Below are positions 41,948-49,639 of a stretch of 64,000 nucleotides of DNA, piece after piece. Both the position numbers and the translations under genes were made by a program. Numbering within the stretch: position 1 is the stretch's first letter; each line of letters begins with the position of its first letter. Below the pieces are notes generated by a model. That model was given only the letters and a program-made list of their open reading frames with translations. It made no database searches and was not told the DNA's origin. The DNA lies in assembly GCA_037147055.1 (NCBI GenBank), contig JBAWVW010000002.1, positions 1 through 64,000 of the forward strand. The letters run 5' to 3'. The stretch comes from Casp-actino8 sp037147055 (GTDB lineage Bacteria > Actinomycetota > Acidimicrobiia > Acidimicrobiales > Ilumatobacteraceae).

Positions 41948-43266
41948 TACCTGCAGTGGACCGCTCGCCATCTTCAACTCGAACCATTCTTCACGTCGAT
42001 ATGGATGCATTTTTTGTTTCCGTGGAAATGCGTCGGCATCCAGAACTAGCCGGTCGGCCAGTCGTCGTCGGTGGTTCGGGGGACCGGGGTGTGGTCGCCG
42101 CGGCAAATTACGAAGCGCGTCGTTACGGCGTTTTCTCTGCCATGGCTTCCTCGAAAGCCCGTCGACTGTGTCCTGGTGCGGTCTTTCTCCCTGGTGACTA
42201 TGCAGAATATTCATCGGTCAGCACTCAAGTGCATGAAATTTTCGCTCGGTATACCCCATTCATTGAGCCGATAGGCCTTGATGAGGCGTTTCTCGATGTG
42301 ACGGGCTCACTCAATCTTTTTGGTGATGGCACTGCGACTGGTTGGAAAATCAAGCAACAGATTGCCGATGAACTTCATCTTGCCTGCGCCGTAGGAGTTG
42401 CCAGTTCAAAGTTCATAGCCAAGTTGGCCTCAAAAAAAGCCAAGCCAATACCTACGGCATCGGGGATAGAAACCGGTCATGGAGTGTTGTGTATCAGGCC
42501 TGGCAGGGAATTGGAATTTTTGCATCCTCTTCCAGTCAAATCGTTATGGGGTGTCGGTCCAGCAACCTTGGCAAAACTTGAACGTCTGGGAATTAGTGTG
42601 GTCGGAGATTTGATCACACTTGGGGCAGACAATTTGGAACATGCTCTGGGAAAGTCCAATGGCAACCATTTGTTTGCTTTGGCTCAGGGGATTGATGAGC
42701 GACCCGTACAAGGTGGGCGAGATGTTAAATCGATGAGCCATGAAGAGACTTTCTCGCATGACATCACCGATCGCGATGGTATGCGTCGTGAAGTAGTGCG
42801 ACTAGCAGATGCTGTTGCTAGTCGTTTGCGAGCTCATGGATGCGCAGCGCGTACTTTGACTTTGAAGATCCGTTACGCCAACTTTGAAACGATCACTCGT
42901 TCAACCACGCCGGGGTCACCCCTGTCATCTGCTCCAGGGATGGTCAAGGCCTTGGAACCAATGTTGGAACTCATTGATCCCACTGTCGGAGTGCGCTTGA
43001 TCGGGTTTAGCGTGAGTGGTTTGGTTGAACCCGTGGAACAACTTTCACTACTCGGGTTTGATTCTCTCGCTCAAGAGAGCGAATCGGGCGGGGGTCAGAC
43101 AGTTGCTGACATAGATGGACACTGGAGCTCAGCGAGTGCTGCGATTGATGAGATACGAAAAAAGTTTGGGCGCGACGCGATCAACCCAGCCAGTTCGCTG
43201 ACGCGACCCGACAGACGTGAACTAGGTCAATCTCCGTGGGGACCGAACGCGAATGATGCGAAATGA
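41944..43266 (+). CDS. dinB: Y-family DNA polymerase IV
   Basis: This 440-residue translesion polymerase has catalytic motifs HVDMDAFFVSVE and IGLDEAFLDVTGS, which supply the three carboxylates. GRPVVVGG and the YEARRYGVFSAM fingers segment, a helix-hairpin-helix thumb region (GVGPATLAKLERLGI) and the little-finger domain follow. The C-terminus lacks an obvious clamp-binding QxxLF; QLSLLGF (around 373) is the best candidate. The GTG at 41944 overlaps the upstream stop and is preferred over a GTG at 41905 that would extend into that gene. No SOS box was identified. Confidence 0.93.
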   Translation: MIPAVDRSPSSTRTILHVDMDAFFVSVEMRRHPELAGRPVVVGGSGDRGVVAAANYEARRYGVFSAMASSKARRLCPGAVFLPGDYAEYSSVSTQVHEIFARYTPFIEPIGLDEAFLDVTGSLNLFGDGTATGWKIKQQIADELHLACAVGVASSKFIAKLASKKAKPIPTASGIETGHGVLCIRPGRELEFLHPLPVKSLWGVGPATLAKLERLGISVVGDLITLGADNLEHALGKSNGNHLFALAQGIDERPVQGGRDVKSMSHEETFSHDITDRDGMRREVVRLADAVASRLRAHGCAARTLTLKIRYANFETITRSTTPGSPLSSAPGMVKALEPMLELIDPTVGVRLIGFSVSGLVEPVEQLSLLGFDSLAQESESGGGQTVADIDGHWSSASAAIDEIRKKFGRDAINPASSLTRPDRRELGQSPWGPNANDAK

Positions 43267-43276
43267 TTGCTCATGC

Positions 43277-43305
43277 TTGGATTTCAGGTGACAGGGCTGT
43301 AAGAC
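43277..43305 (+). promoter_or_regulatory. Candidate promoter of the DUF3040 gene
   Basis: TTGGAT (43277-43282) and TAAGAC (43300-43305) are 17 nt apart. The transcript would have a leader of about 40 nt containing AGGAGG before the ATG at 43349, in contrast to the leaderless genes nearby. Confidence 0.4.
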
Positions 43306-43348
43306 TGTGAGCGAGAAGATATTTCAGCAATATCCAGGAGGTGAAGCC

Positions 43349-43684
43349 ATGTCTCTGTCAGATGATGAACAGCGAATACTGCGACAAATTGAACAAGAAC
43401 TACAAAATGACTCGAAGTTTGCACAAGCCGTGTCTCCTTCCGGTTTGTACTCACACTCTGCGCGTACGGTTCGCCGCGCGATCTTCGGTTTGGTTGTCGG
43501 CCTTGTGCTTCTCGTTGCTCTATTACAGGTGCACTTCATGGCAGCCTTTGCGGCCTTTGTCGCAATGTTGGCGCTTTTAGTCATTATTGAACGCAATGCG
43601 CGGGCAATGGGTAAAGCGGGACTCCAAGATGTTGCAGGGGCGATTCGCAAAGCGCGAGCATCTGCCGGCCGTCGACTTCCTTAG
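43349..43684 (+). CDS. DUF3040 small membrane protein
   Basis: This 111-residue protein begins MSLSDDEQRILRQIEQEL, the DUF3040 signature, and carries two membrane segments (about 45-80). In actinobacteria these genes often lie near dinB or the mraZ cluster, as here. Function is unknown. The ATG at 43349 is supported by AGGAGG seven bases upstream; an in-frame GTG at 43307 is rejected. Confidence 0.9.
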   Translation: MSLSDDEQRILRQIEQELQNDSKFAQAVSPSGLYSHSARTVRRAIFGLVVGLVLLVALLQVHFMAAFAAFVAMLALLVIIERNARAMGKAGLQDVAGAIRKARASAGRRLP

Positions 43685-43716
43685 ACCTGACGTCGAATAG
43701 TTGTCCCGAGCAAACT

Positions 43717-44607
43717 GTGTCACCGCAATTAGACACCGTCGTAGTTCAGGAAAAAATCCCAGCGATTTTGGCTGTCGACATTGGGGGAACCAAGTTGGCG
43801 ACGGCAGTCGTTGACCTTGATGGAAAAATAATTCTGCGTGACCGAGTGCCGACACCAGCGCGTGACCCTTGGACGACTTTGGCTAACCTCATCAAAAGAG
43901 TTCAGGCTTCAATGTCAGATGTCGAGTTAGTGGCTTGCGGTGTGGCCTGTGGCGGTCCGATGTCGCTCAATGGCGAACACGTGTCACCGTTACATATTCT
44001 CTCCTGGCGTGACTTTGAGTTGCGCTCAATGGTGGCCGAGCTCACTGGTCTAGCGACCTTCGTTGATAACGATGCCAAAGCATTGGCCCTGTCTGAGGGT
44101 TGGCTGGGGGCAGCTGCGCACTTAAAAAACTTCATGGCCGTGGTTGTAGGCACCGGGGTGGGTGCGGGCTTAGTGCTTGATCGACAACTTCGCGATGGGC
44201 GTCAAGGCAATGCTGGACATATTGGGCACATGATTGTTGAACCTGAAGGGAAACCCTGTCTGTGCGGCGGTTTCGGCTGTCTGGAGGCCTATATCTCTGG
44301 TCCCGCCATTCATGCACAGACTGGTCGCCACGCAATGTATGCGCCCAGCAATGTTGTGGAACGGAGTGGACAACTCTTAGGTCGTGCGTGCGCCGGGGTT
44401 GCCGCGGTGGCAGATGTTTCGCGAGTTGTCGTGGGAGGCAGCGTGGCTCTTGGGTGGGGGATGCCATTTTTTCAAGCAGCCAATGCCGAGTTCACCTTAC
44501 GATCCAAACTCTCCTTCACAAAGGAGATAGATATTGTCCCAGTGGGACTCGGCGAGAGTTCTGCTTTGATTGGGGCCGCAGCGATAGCGCTACATAAGAT
44601 GGGCTAA
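43717..44607 (+). CDS. ROK-family sugar kinase or regulator-like protein
   Basis: This 296-residue protein has the phosphate motif AVDIGGTKLATAVVD, the catalytic-type Asp in FVDNDAKALALSEGW, the second loop GTGVGAGLVLD, and the zinc motif CLCGGFGCLEAYISG with an upstream HIGHM. There is no N-terminal helix-turn-helix, so it is a kinase rather than a NagC/XylR-type repressor. The substrate is unknown; it differs substantially from the ROK kinase at 32691. GTG start. Confidence 0.87.
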   Translation: MSPQLDTVVVQEKIPAILAVDIGGTKLATAVVDLDGKIILRDRVPTPARDPWTTLANLIKRVQASMSDVELVACGVACGGPMSLNGEHVSPLHILSWRDFELRSMVAELTGLATFVDNDAKALALSEGWLGAAAHLKNFMAVVVGTGVGAGLVLDRQLRDGRQGNAGHIGHMIVEPEGKPCLCGGFGCLEAYISGPAIHAQTGRHAMYAPSNVVERSGQLLGRACAGVAAVADVSRVVVGGSVALGWGMPFFQAANAEFTLRSKLSFTKEIDIVPVGLGESSALIGAAAIALHKMG

Positions 44608-44623
44608 TCCAGAGGATCGCGAC

Positions 44624-44629
44624 TAGGTT
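44624..44629 (+). promoter_or_regulatory. Candidate -10 element of the acyl-CoA dehydrogenase gene (leaderless)
   Basis: TAGGTT is followed by seven bases and the ATG at 44637. No Shine-Dalgarno sequence intervenes. Confidence 0.45.
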
Positions 44630-44636
44630 CTGACCT

Positions 44637-45851
44637 ATGCATCCGATGTACGACGCCGAAGTTGAGATATTTCGAAGCCAAGTTAAATCATTTTTGAAGG
44701 CCAATCTTTCTGATGATTGGCAGGGCATCGGTACTTTGCCCGCAAATGAAGCCCAAGCGTGGGTTACTGAGTGGCGAAAAATCTTGTATCACCAACGATA
44801 TTTGGCACCTGGTTGGCCAGCTGTCTACGGCGGTGGAGGGATGTCGGCACTTGAGCAGGTGATTTTGGCAGAAGAGTTCGCCAAGGCGGGCGTTCCCACT
44901 GGTGGAAGCAACGATGCTTTTGGTATCACAATGCTTGGCAACACTTTGCTGGCATGGGGAACAGACGAACAAAAAGCGTATTACTTGCCACGTATCTTGT
45001 CTAACGAAGATGTCTGGTGTCAGGGTTACAGCGAACCCAACGCTGGAAGCGATTTAGGAAGTTTGGGGCTACGAGCCACTCTTGACGGGGACCAGTGGAT
45101 TCTTAATGGTCAGAAGATTTGGACATCGGCGGGGCATTTGGCTGATCATATTTTTACCTTGGCGCGCACCGATCCTGATAGTCCAAAACATAAGGGGATC
45201 TCGTTTCTTCTTGTTGATATGCGTCAACCAGGAATTGAAGTTCGTCCCATCAAAATGATCAACGGTGATAGCGAATTTAATGAGGTGTTCTATACCGACG
45301 CAGTGTGTCCAAAAGAAAATGTCATCGGTGGACTGAATAACGGTTGGGCAGTCGCGATGACGTTGTTGGGATACGAACGTGGGGAAGGCGCGGCGACGGT
45401 GCCGGTTCGTTTCCAGGCGGAACTTGACCGACTATTACTTTTAGCCAAAGAATACGGCGTTGACCAAGATCCGCGTATGCGCCAGAAGTTGGCATGGGCC
45501 TATTCGAAGGTGCAAATTATGCGCTATCTCGGTCTTCGTACGTTGACTAAGTTTTTGCAGGGCGGTCACCCGGGTCCCGATGGTGGAATCTTTAAGCGCT
45601 ATTGGAGCGAATATCATCAGGCGGTAACGGAGATATCTCTGGAAATTCTTGGTGCAGATGCGATGTGCCCTGAGGGACGTCAACCATTGAATGCTTTCCA
45701 ACCCGATGACCGTAGTGCTCCGAATTCGAGTGCAAGCTGGACAGGTGCATTTCTCAACGCCAGGGCGGGAACTATTTATGCAGGATCCTCGCAAGTTCAG
45801 TCGAATATCATTGGTGAAATGGTGCTTGGACTTCCCAAAGAACCACGTTAG
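44637..45851 (+). CDS. Acyl-CoA dehydrogenase family protein
   Basis: This 404-residue flavoprotein has the canonical ACAD layout: N-terminal helical domain, beta domain with WCQGYSEPNAGSDLGSL and GQKIWTSAGHLAD, and C-terminal helices. The position of the usual catalytic Glu (YEG in medium-chain enzymes) reads YAGSSQVQ, so the base is Ala there. Such replacement is known in ACADs whose Glu lies elsewhere or that pair with a second subunit (ChsE-type in mycobacteria). No second ACAD gene is adjacent. Substrate unknown; sterol- or branched-acyl substrates are possible. It has a leaderless-type promoter. Confidence 0.9.
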   Translation: MHPMYDAEVEIFRSQVKSFLKANLSDDWQGIGTLPANEAQAWVTEWRKILYHQRYLAPGWPAVYGGGGMSALEQVILAEEFAKAGVPTGGSNDAFGITMLGNTLLAWGTDEQKAYYLPRILSNEDVWCQGYSEPNAGSDLGSLGLRATLDGDQWILNGQKIWTSAGHLADHIFTLARTDPDSPKHKGISFLLVDMRQPGIEVRPIKMINGDSEFNEVFYTDAVCPKENVIGGLNNGWAVAMTLLGYERGEGAATVPVRFQAELDRLLLLAKEYGVDQDPRMRQKLAWAYSKVQIMRYLGLRTLTKFLQGGHPGPDGGIFKRYWSEYHQAVTEISLEILGADAMCPEGRQPLNAFQPDDRSAPNSSASWTGAFLNARAGTIYAGSSQVQSNIIGEMVLGLPKEPR

Positions 45852-45853
45852 CT

Positions 45854-46120
45854 ATGACTATTTTCCGTCGCACGCACAGCATGATCATGATCATTGGCGG
45901 ACTCATGCTGCGCCCACATTTTTGGCCAATTGCGCTACGCGTCGGCGCTCGGATGATTCCACAGAAATGGTGGACTCGTCGGCCGTATCTACCTGTTCCC
46001 CGAAAGGACTACCTCAAGTTTCGTCTTGAGACCCAATACGGTGGTCATGCGCCGGTGGCCAATCTGCCCGATGTGCTGAGGTATTTGCGCTGGGTGCGCG
46101 AATGGGATGCGCAATCGTGA
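45854..46120 (+). CDS. Small protein of unknown function downstream of the ACAD gene
   Basis: This 88-residue protein has an N-terminal hydrophobic stretch (MIMIIGGLMLRPHFWPIALRVG) and a Trp/Arg/Pro-rich middle (MIPQKWWTRRPYLPVPRKDYL), then a basic-acidic C-terminus. It could be membrane-attached. It starts 2 nt after the ACAD stop, so the two are probably co-transcribed. No family is recognised. Confidence 0.7.
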   Translation: MTIFRRTHSMIMIIGGLMLRPHFWPIALRVGARMIPQKWWTRRPYLPVPRKDYLKFRLETQYGGHAPVANLPDVLRYLRWVREWDAQS

Positions 46121-46160
46121 ATCTTTTCTGCTTGATCGCTCGCCAGGTTTTTGAGTTCTG

Positions 46161-46655
46161 ATGCACAGCGCCCTCGTCCTCAACGCGACATATGAGCCGC
46201 TGAGCGTGGTGTCCTCGCGTCGCGCAATTTGTTTAGTCCTGGGGGATAAGGCCGATCTCATTGAGCATGATGAAAGTTTTCTTCGTTCGGAGCGCTTGTC
46301 TTTGCCAAATCCGTCGGTCATTCGTCTGCGCTATGTCGTCAAGGTGCCGTATCACCGTCGTACCTCGTTATCGCGGCGCGCGGTTTTTGCTCGCGATGAC
46401 AATCGCTGTCAGTACTGCGCTGGAATAGCCGACTCTCTTGACCATGTCATGCCCCGTTCGCGAGGAGGTTTGCATATTTGGGAAAACGTGGTTGCTGCGT
46501 GTCGCAAGTGCAATCTTGGAAAGCGAGATCGAACTCCCGATGAGGCGGGAATGAAATTGGCGAAAATACCCTTGATTCCAAAAGAATTAGCATGGGTGAC
46601 AGTTGCTGCGGGGAGCGTGCCTGATCTTTGGAAACCGTATCTGGCGCAGTTATGA
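46161..46655 (+). CDS. HNH endonuclease family protein
   Basis: This 164-residue protein belongs to a family common in actinobacteria and cyanobacteria. Residues LVLNATYEPLSVVSSRRA form its N-terminal signature. The C-terminal HNH module has paired cysteines (CQYC and CRKC) and DHVMPRSRGGLHIWENVVAACR, giving the His-Asn-His metal site. The biological role is unknown; free-standing members are usually not restriction enzymes. No neighbouring methylase is present. Its stop overlaps the next start (ATGA). Confidence 0.88.
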   Translation: MHSALVLNATYEPLSVVSSRRAICLVLGDKADLIEHDESFLRSERLSLPNPSVIRLRYVVKVPYHRRTSLSRRAVFARDDNRCQYCAGIADSLDHVMPRSRGGLHIWENVVAACRKCNLGKRDRTPDEAGMKLAKIPLIPKELAWVTVAAGSVPDLWKPYLAQL

Positions 46656-47329
46656 CTGGAATTGTGACTGAAATCGTCACTGGGTTAGCGACGGACTTTC
46701 ACGCTCGCTCGTTGCCGAGTGAACTTCATCCTCACATCTGGTGGTTCACACCGACACAATCGGCCTTGGTCTTGGGATCAACCCAAGATCTCTCAGTAGT
46801 CAATTCAACGGAATGTCTCAAACGTGACATTGAAATAGTGAAGCGCCGCAGTGGTGGTGGAGTGGTGCTCCTCTCGAGCGAGACAACAGTGTGGATTGAC
46901 GTGCTGTTGCCGACCACACATGAACTATCAGTCAGCGATATTGGTCAAGCCCCGTTATGGTTAGGAAAGTTGTTTCACAAAGAACTTGGTGACCTTGGCG
47001 TCGCTGATCTGATTCTTCATGAAACAGCGATGGAGAAATCTCTTTGGTCAACACTTATTTGTTTTGCTGGCCGGGGTCCAGGAGAAGTATTCACTAGCAG
47101 CGGACGAAAAGTCGTTGGTATCAGTCAGCGGAGAACTCGCGAATGGGTTCGCTTTCAAATCGTGGTATCGCTTGCGTGGAGACCCGATATTTTGTTGGCG
47201 ATACTCAACGCACCGAAACCAACTACTGATGAAATTTCAGAGTGTGGTAGCAACATCGAGATTGATGCTCGTGTCGTGGGGCAAACACTGTTCAACGCAC
47301 TCGAGGGGACTCTCAGCATTAAGGGATAG
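46652..47329 (+). CDS. Lipoate/octanoate transferase or ligase family protein
   Basis: This 225-residue protein has the BPL/LplA/LipB fold: KRRSGGGVVLLSSETTVWIDV contains the RRxSGGG lipoyl-adenylate motif, and GRKVVGISQRR supplies the conserved Lys. It could attach lipoate or octanoate to carrier domains. It lacks the C-terminal accessory domain of LplA, and no lipA/lipB genes are nearby, so ligase versus octanoyltransferase cannot be decided. The ATG at 46652 overlaps the HNH gene stop. The 3' end overlaps the convergent M23 gene by 11 nt. Confidence 0.82.
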   Translation: MTGIVTEIVTGLATDFHARSLPSELHPHIWWFTPTQSALVLGSTQDLSVVNSTECLKRDIEIVKRRSGGGVVLLSSETTVWIDVLLPTTHELSVSDIGQAPLWLGKLFHKELGDLGVADLILHETAMEKSLWSTLICFAGRGPGEVFTSSGRKVVGISQRRTREWVRFQIVVSLAWRPDILLAILNAPKPTTDEISECGSNIEIDARVVGQTLFNALEGTLSIKG

Positions 47330-48968
47330 TGGTCGTCGTCGTTGGGTTGGTGACCTTACATCCATCCACGGCCTTGACTGGGGGATATGGGTTGACTGCC
47401 GCTCCGCCGTACGGGTGATATTCAAAATGTAAGTGAGGTGTAGAACTACTACCTGTACTGCCGACATAACCAATGACTTGTCCGGCCACCACTTCTGATC
47501 CCACTCCTATGTTCTTTTCGAAAGCCGACAGATGGGCGTAGTAGAAGTACGTTCCGTCTGCCGCCGTCAGGGTGATTGCGTTGCCCCCCAGGGATCCGAC
47601 ATGGTCTAAGGCTTGACGGGAAATTCTTCCGTTGTTGGCGGCGTATAGCGGTGTGCCAGATTTAGAGATGATGTCGACGCCTTCGTGCTTGCGACCACCA
47701 GAGCGTGGTGCTTGCCATGTGTCTCCGAACCAGCACGGTCCAAGTACGGGGAAGACAGCCACTGTCATTGCAGGAAGCGCGGGTGTTGTTGTAGTGGGAG
47801 GCGCTGATGTGCTCGTCGTCGGGACGCTGGTGACGATCCGTCCTGGAATAACCCCCAGAGCGAGGGCCGTGAGAAGGTCGATGATTCCTGTAGGAGCAAA
47901 ACCCTGAGTCGTTTGGTAATCGGCAATTGCCTTTTGTGTGGCAGGTCCAAACTTTCCGTCGGCGCCACCGGCAACTGTGATCCCAGATGTGATCAAGAGT
48001 GTCTGCATCGTTGCCACAGATGAACCGGTGTCGCCCAACTTCGGGAATGCCGGTCCAGCAACTAGTCCGAGAAGTTGAGCCGTGAGTTGATCAACTATGC
48101 CCGTTGAGGCAATTTTCAAAGCGGTCTGAAATTCCTTGATTGCCGCCGTCGTGGCAGATCCAAACTTGCCATCCACTCCGCCTCGAAGAGCGACACCAGA
48201 AGTCACGAGAGCGTTTTGTAGAACCTTGACAGCATCTCCGTTTTGACCCGCAGCGGCGAACACGGCAACAATCGGCACGGTGGTTGTGGGTGCAACTGTG
48301 GTTGTCGTTGTTGTTGTCGTTGTAGTCGTTGTGGTTGTTGGCGTGGGTTGAGCAGTGCGAGGTTGGCTTCCAGGAACGGTACCAAGAGCGATAGCCGTCG
48401 TGAGGTCCACGACACCGGTGGCATTGATGCCATGGGAGGATTGAAATGCTGCAATCGCCGCCGCTGTTGCTGCGCCAAAAATCCCGTCTGCCCCGCCGTT
48501 GACGGAGATTGAAGAATAGATCAGGGCCTGCTGAAGTTGGGCGACAGCAATTCCTCGCTCTCCGCGCTGCGGAAAAGTTGGGATTGGTCCGAGGCCCAGT
48601 AAATAGGCAGTTGTTGAGTTGAGGTCTCCGTCGGCGATTAAGCCATTGTTGGATTGGAAAGTTTTTATTGCTCCAAGGGTGGCCCCGCCGAAGATGCCAT
48701 CAGCGCCACCCTTGACGGCCACCCCACTCTTGATCAGAGCCTGTTGAAGGACAGCTACCGCCGATCCCGTTGCTCCAATTTTTAGTTTGGGTCGAACCGA
48801 TAGCGGACTAGGAGAATTTTTGTCCGTTTGAGAGGACTGGACTGACTGGGCCTGCGCAACGGGAGCCAAAGTCAGCATCGAGAGGAGCATGACCGCGCTG
48901 AAACACCAGACCTGTCGAACTGAGCGCAGAGCACTGAAGCGTTGCGAGTGGGTGGTGGTTAGTGGCAC
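47319..48968 (-). CDS. Secreted M23 peptidase with four peptidoglycan-binding repeats
   Basis: This 549-residue protein has a signal peptide (about 20-41, SAVMLLSMLTLAPVAQAQ) and four PG_binding_1 repeats of about 70 residues, each with a GGADGIFG- or GGVDGKFG-like core and ending in LGL/LGT-type strands. Pro/Thr linkers separate the second and third (a run of 14 Thr) and precede the catalytic domain (SAPPTTTT). The C-terminal LytM/M23 domain has zinc ligands in HEGVDI and PHLHFEYH. It should cleave peptide cross-links in the wall. GTG start; divergent from mraZ and the dcw cluster, and a plausible MtrA target by analogy. Confidence 0.93.
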   Translation of the reverse strand: MPLTTTHSQRFSALRSVRQVWCFSAVMLLSMLTLAPVAQAQSVQSSQTDKNSPSPLSVRPKLKIGATGSAVAVLQQALIKSGVAVKGGADGIFGGATLGAIKTFQSNNGLIADGDLNSTTAYLLGLGPIPTFPQRGERGIAVAQLQQALIYSSISVNGGADGIFGAATAAAIAAFQSSHGINATGVVDLTTAIALGTVPGSQPRTAQPTPTTTTTTTTTTTTTTVAPTTTVPIVAVFAAAGQNGDAVKVLQNALVTSGVALRGGVDGKFGSATTAAIKEFQTALKIASTGIVDQLTAQLLGLVAGPAFPKLGDTGSSVATMQTLLITSGITVAGGADGKFGPATQKAIADYQTTQGFAPTGIIDLLTALALGVIPGRIVTSVPTTSTSAPPTTTTPALPAMTVAVFPVLGPCWFGDTWQAPRSGGRKHEGVDIISKSGTPLYAANNGRISRQALDHVGSLGGNAITLTAADGTYFYYAHLSAFEKNIGVGSEVVAGQVIGYVGSTGSSSTPHLHFEYHPYGGAAVNPYPPVKAVDGCKVTNPTTTTTIP

Positions 48969-49113
48969 GCAGAGGTATCGGCAGATTGGGGGAGGAACCT
49001 TGAGGAAATTTCCATATTTCTCAACGAGTGGGTGAAATTCCTCTCAAAAAGCGTTTTTTCGCTAGCAGGGTGGAAAAAAAGAAAAAAAAGTGGCGCGAAT
49101 AGGGGAAATATGG

Positions 49114-49141
49114 TTGACAAAGGGGGTCTGTGGGGTACAGA
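49114..49141 (+). promoter_or_regulatory. mraZ promoter
   Basis: TTGACA (49114-49119) and TACAGA (49136-49141) are separated by 16 nt, the strongest sigma-70-like match in the window. The predicted transcript begins near 49148, giving a leader of about 70 nt with AGAGAGG seven bases before the TTG start of mraZ. Confidence 0.6.
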
Positions 49142-49168
49142 GTGGAGGAAATAGGGACGGAGTGGAGG
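49141..49168 (+). repeat. Direct repeats AGTGGAGG at the mraZ transcription start
   Basis: AGTGGAGG occurs at 49141-49148 and 49161-49168, exactly 20 bp (two helical turns) apart and overlapping the predicted start site. Related GTGG words occur upstream at 49026-49034, 49088-49093 and 49129-49134. MraZ proteins bind short G-rich direct repeats upstream of their own operon, so this is a candidate autoregulatory operator. Confidence 0.5.
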
Positions 49169-49216
49169 CAGAAACCACCCCTTTCTGAGTTTTGAAGCAC
49201 AAAGAGAGGCAGCAAA

Positions 49217-49639
49217 TTGGACGGTTTTGTCGGACGTTTTGAGCGACAGCTCGACCCCAAGGGTCGCGTTGCTCTTCCGGCGACCTTTCGAAACCGACTT
49301 GAACCCCGCTGCTATCTCTTGCTCGGCGATGACAAGTGCATTGGCGTGGTGACAGATGCCGAGTCAAAGTTGCGTGCTGAAGACATGACAGCCGCAGTGA
49401 AAAAAGGTGAGCGCACACGGGCTGAATTGCGCGCATTGGCTGTGAACATGATTGAGGTTCAAGTTGATGCGCAAGGTCGAATCACCATTGATGAGAATTT
49501 GCGGCAGTACGCCGGCTTGAGTGTTGGTGCCAAAGTTGTGGTGTCGGGAGCCTTCGACTCGGTTGAAATTTGGGAGCCAGCACGTTTCGAGCGCATGCTC
49601 AGCGCTGGGCAGCAAGCCATTGGTGGCGATGAAGAATGA
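49217..49639 (+). CDS. mraZ: Transcriptional regulator MraZ
   Basis: This 140-residue AbrB-like protein contains two SpoVT/MraZ repeats: FERQLDPKGRVALPATFRNRL and VQVDAQGRITIDENLRQYAGL (the diagnostic D-x-K/Q-G-R motif in each). It forms rings that bind repeats upstream of the dcw operon. The TTG start at 49217 is supported by AGAGAGG seven bases upstream and by the family N-terminus (GRFERQLDPKGR). Its stop overlaps rsmH by 4 nt. First gene of the dcw cluster. Confidence 0.95.
   Translation: MDGFVGRFERQLDPKGRVALPATFRNRLEPRCYLLLGDDKCIGVVTDAESKLRAEDMTAAVKKGERTRAELRALAVNMIEVQVDAQGRITIDENLRQYAGLSVGAKVVVSGAFDSVEIWEPARFERMLSAGQQAIGGDEE

Larger units (their letters stand above)
48969..49216. other. 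Intergenic region between the M23 gene and mraZ
   Basis: This 248-nt region holds the mraZ promoter, GTGG-type repeats and A/T-rich tracts (AAAAAAGCGTTTTTT-like, 49046-49059, and two A runs near 49073-49089). No tRNA or small gene is seen. The reading frame on the minus strand that translates the T tract into poly-Phe is a composition artefact. Confidence 0.6.

Noticed and set aside
32691..44607. Two ROK kinases as a recent duplication
   Set aside because: The proteins differ over most of their length and sit in unrelated neighbourhoods 10 kb apart.
46161..46655. HNH gene as part of a restriction or defence system
   Set aside because: There is no methylase, no helicase and no mobile-element signature; the family is a common chromosomal stand-alone type.
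48300..48350. GTT/GTC repeat tract as a microsatellite or CRISPR-like array
   Set aside because: It is the Thr-codon run of the M23 protein linker read on the opposite strand; there are no spacers.
49021..49260. Minus-strand frame with a poly-Phe stretch before mraZ
   Set aside because: The Phe run comes from the A-rich tract; the frame overlaps the mraZ promoter and start and has no recognisable features.
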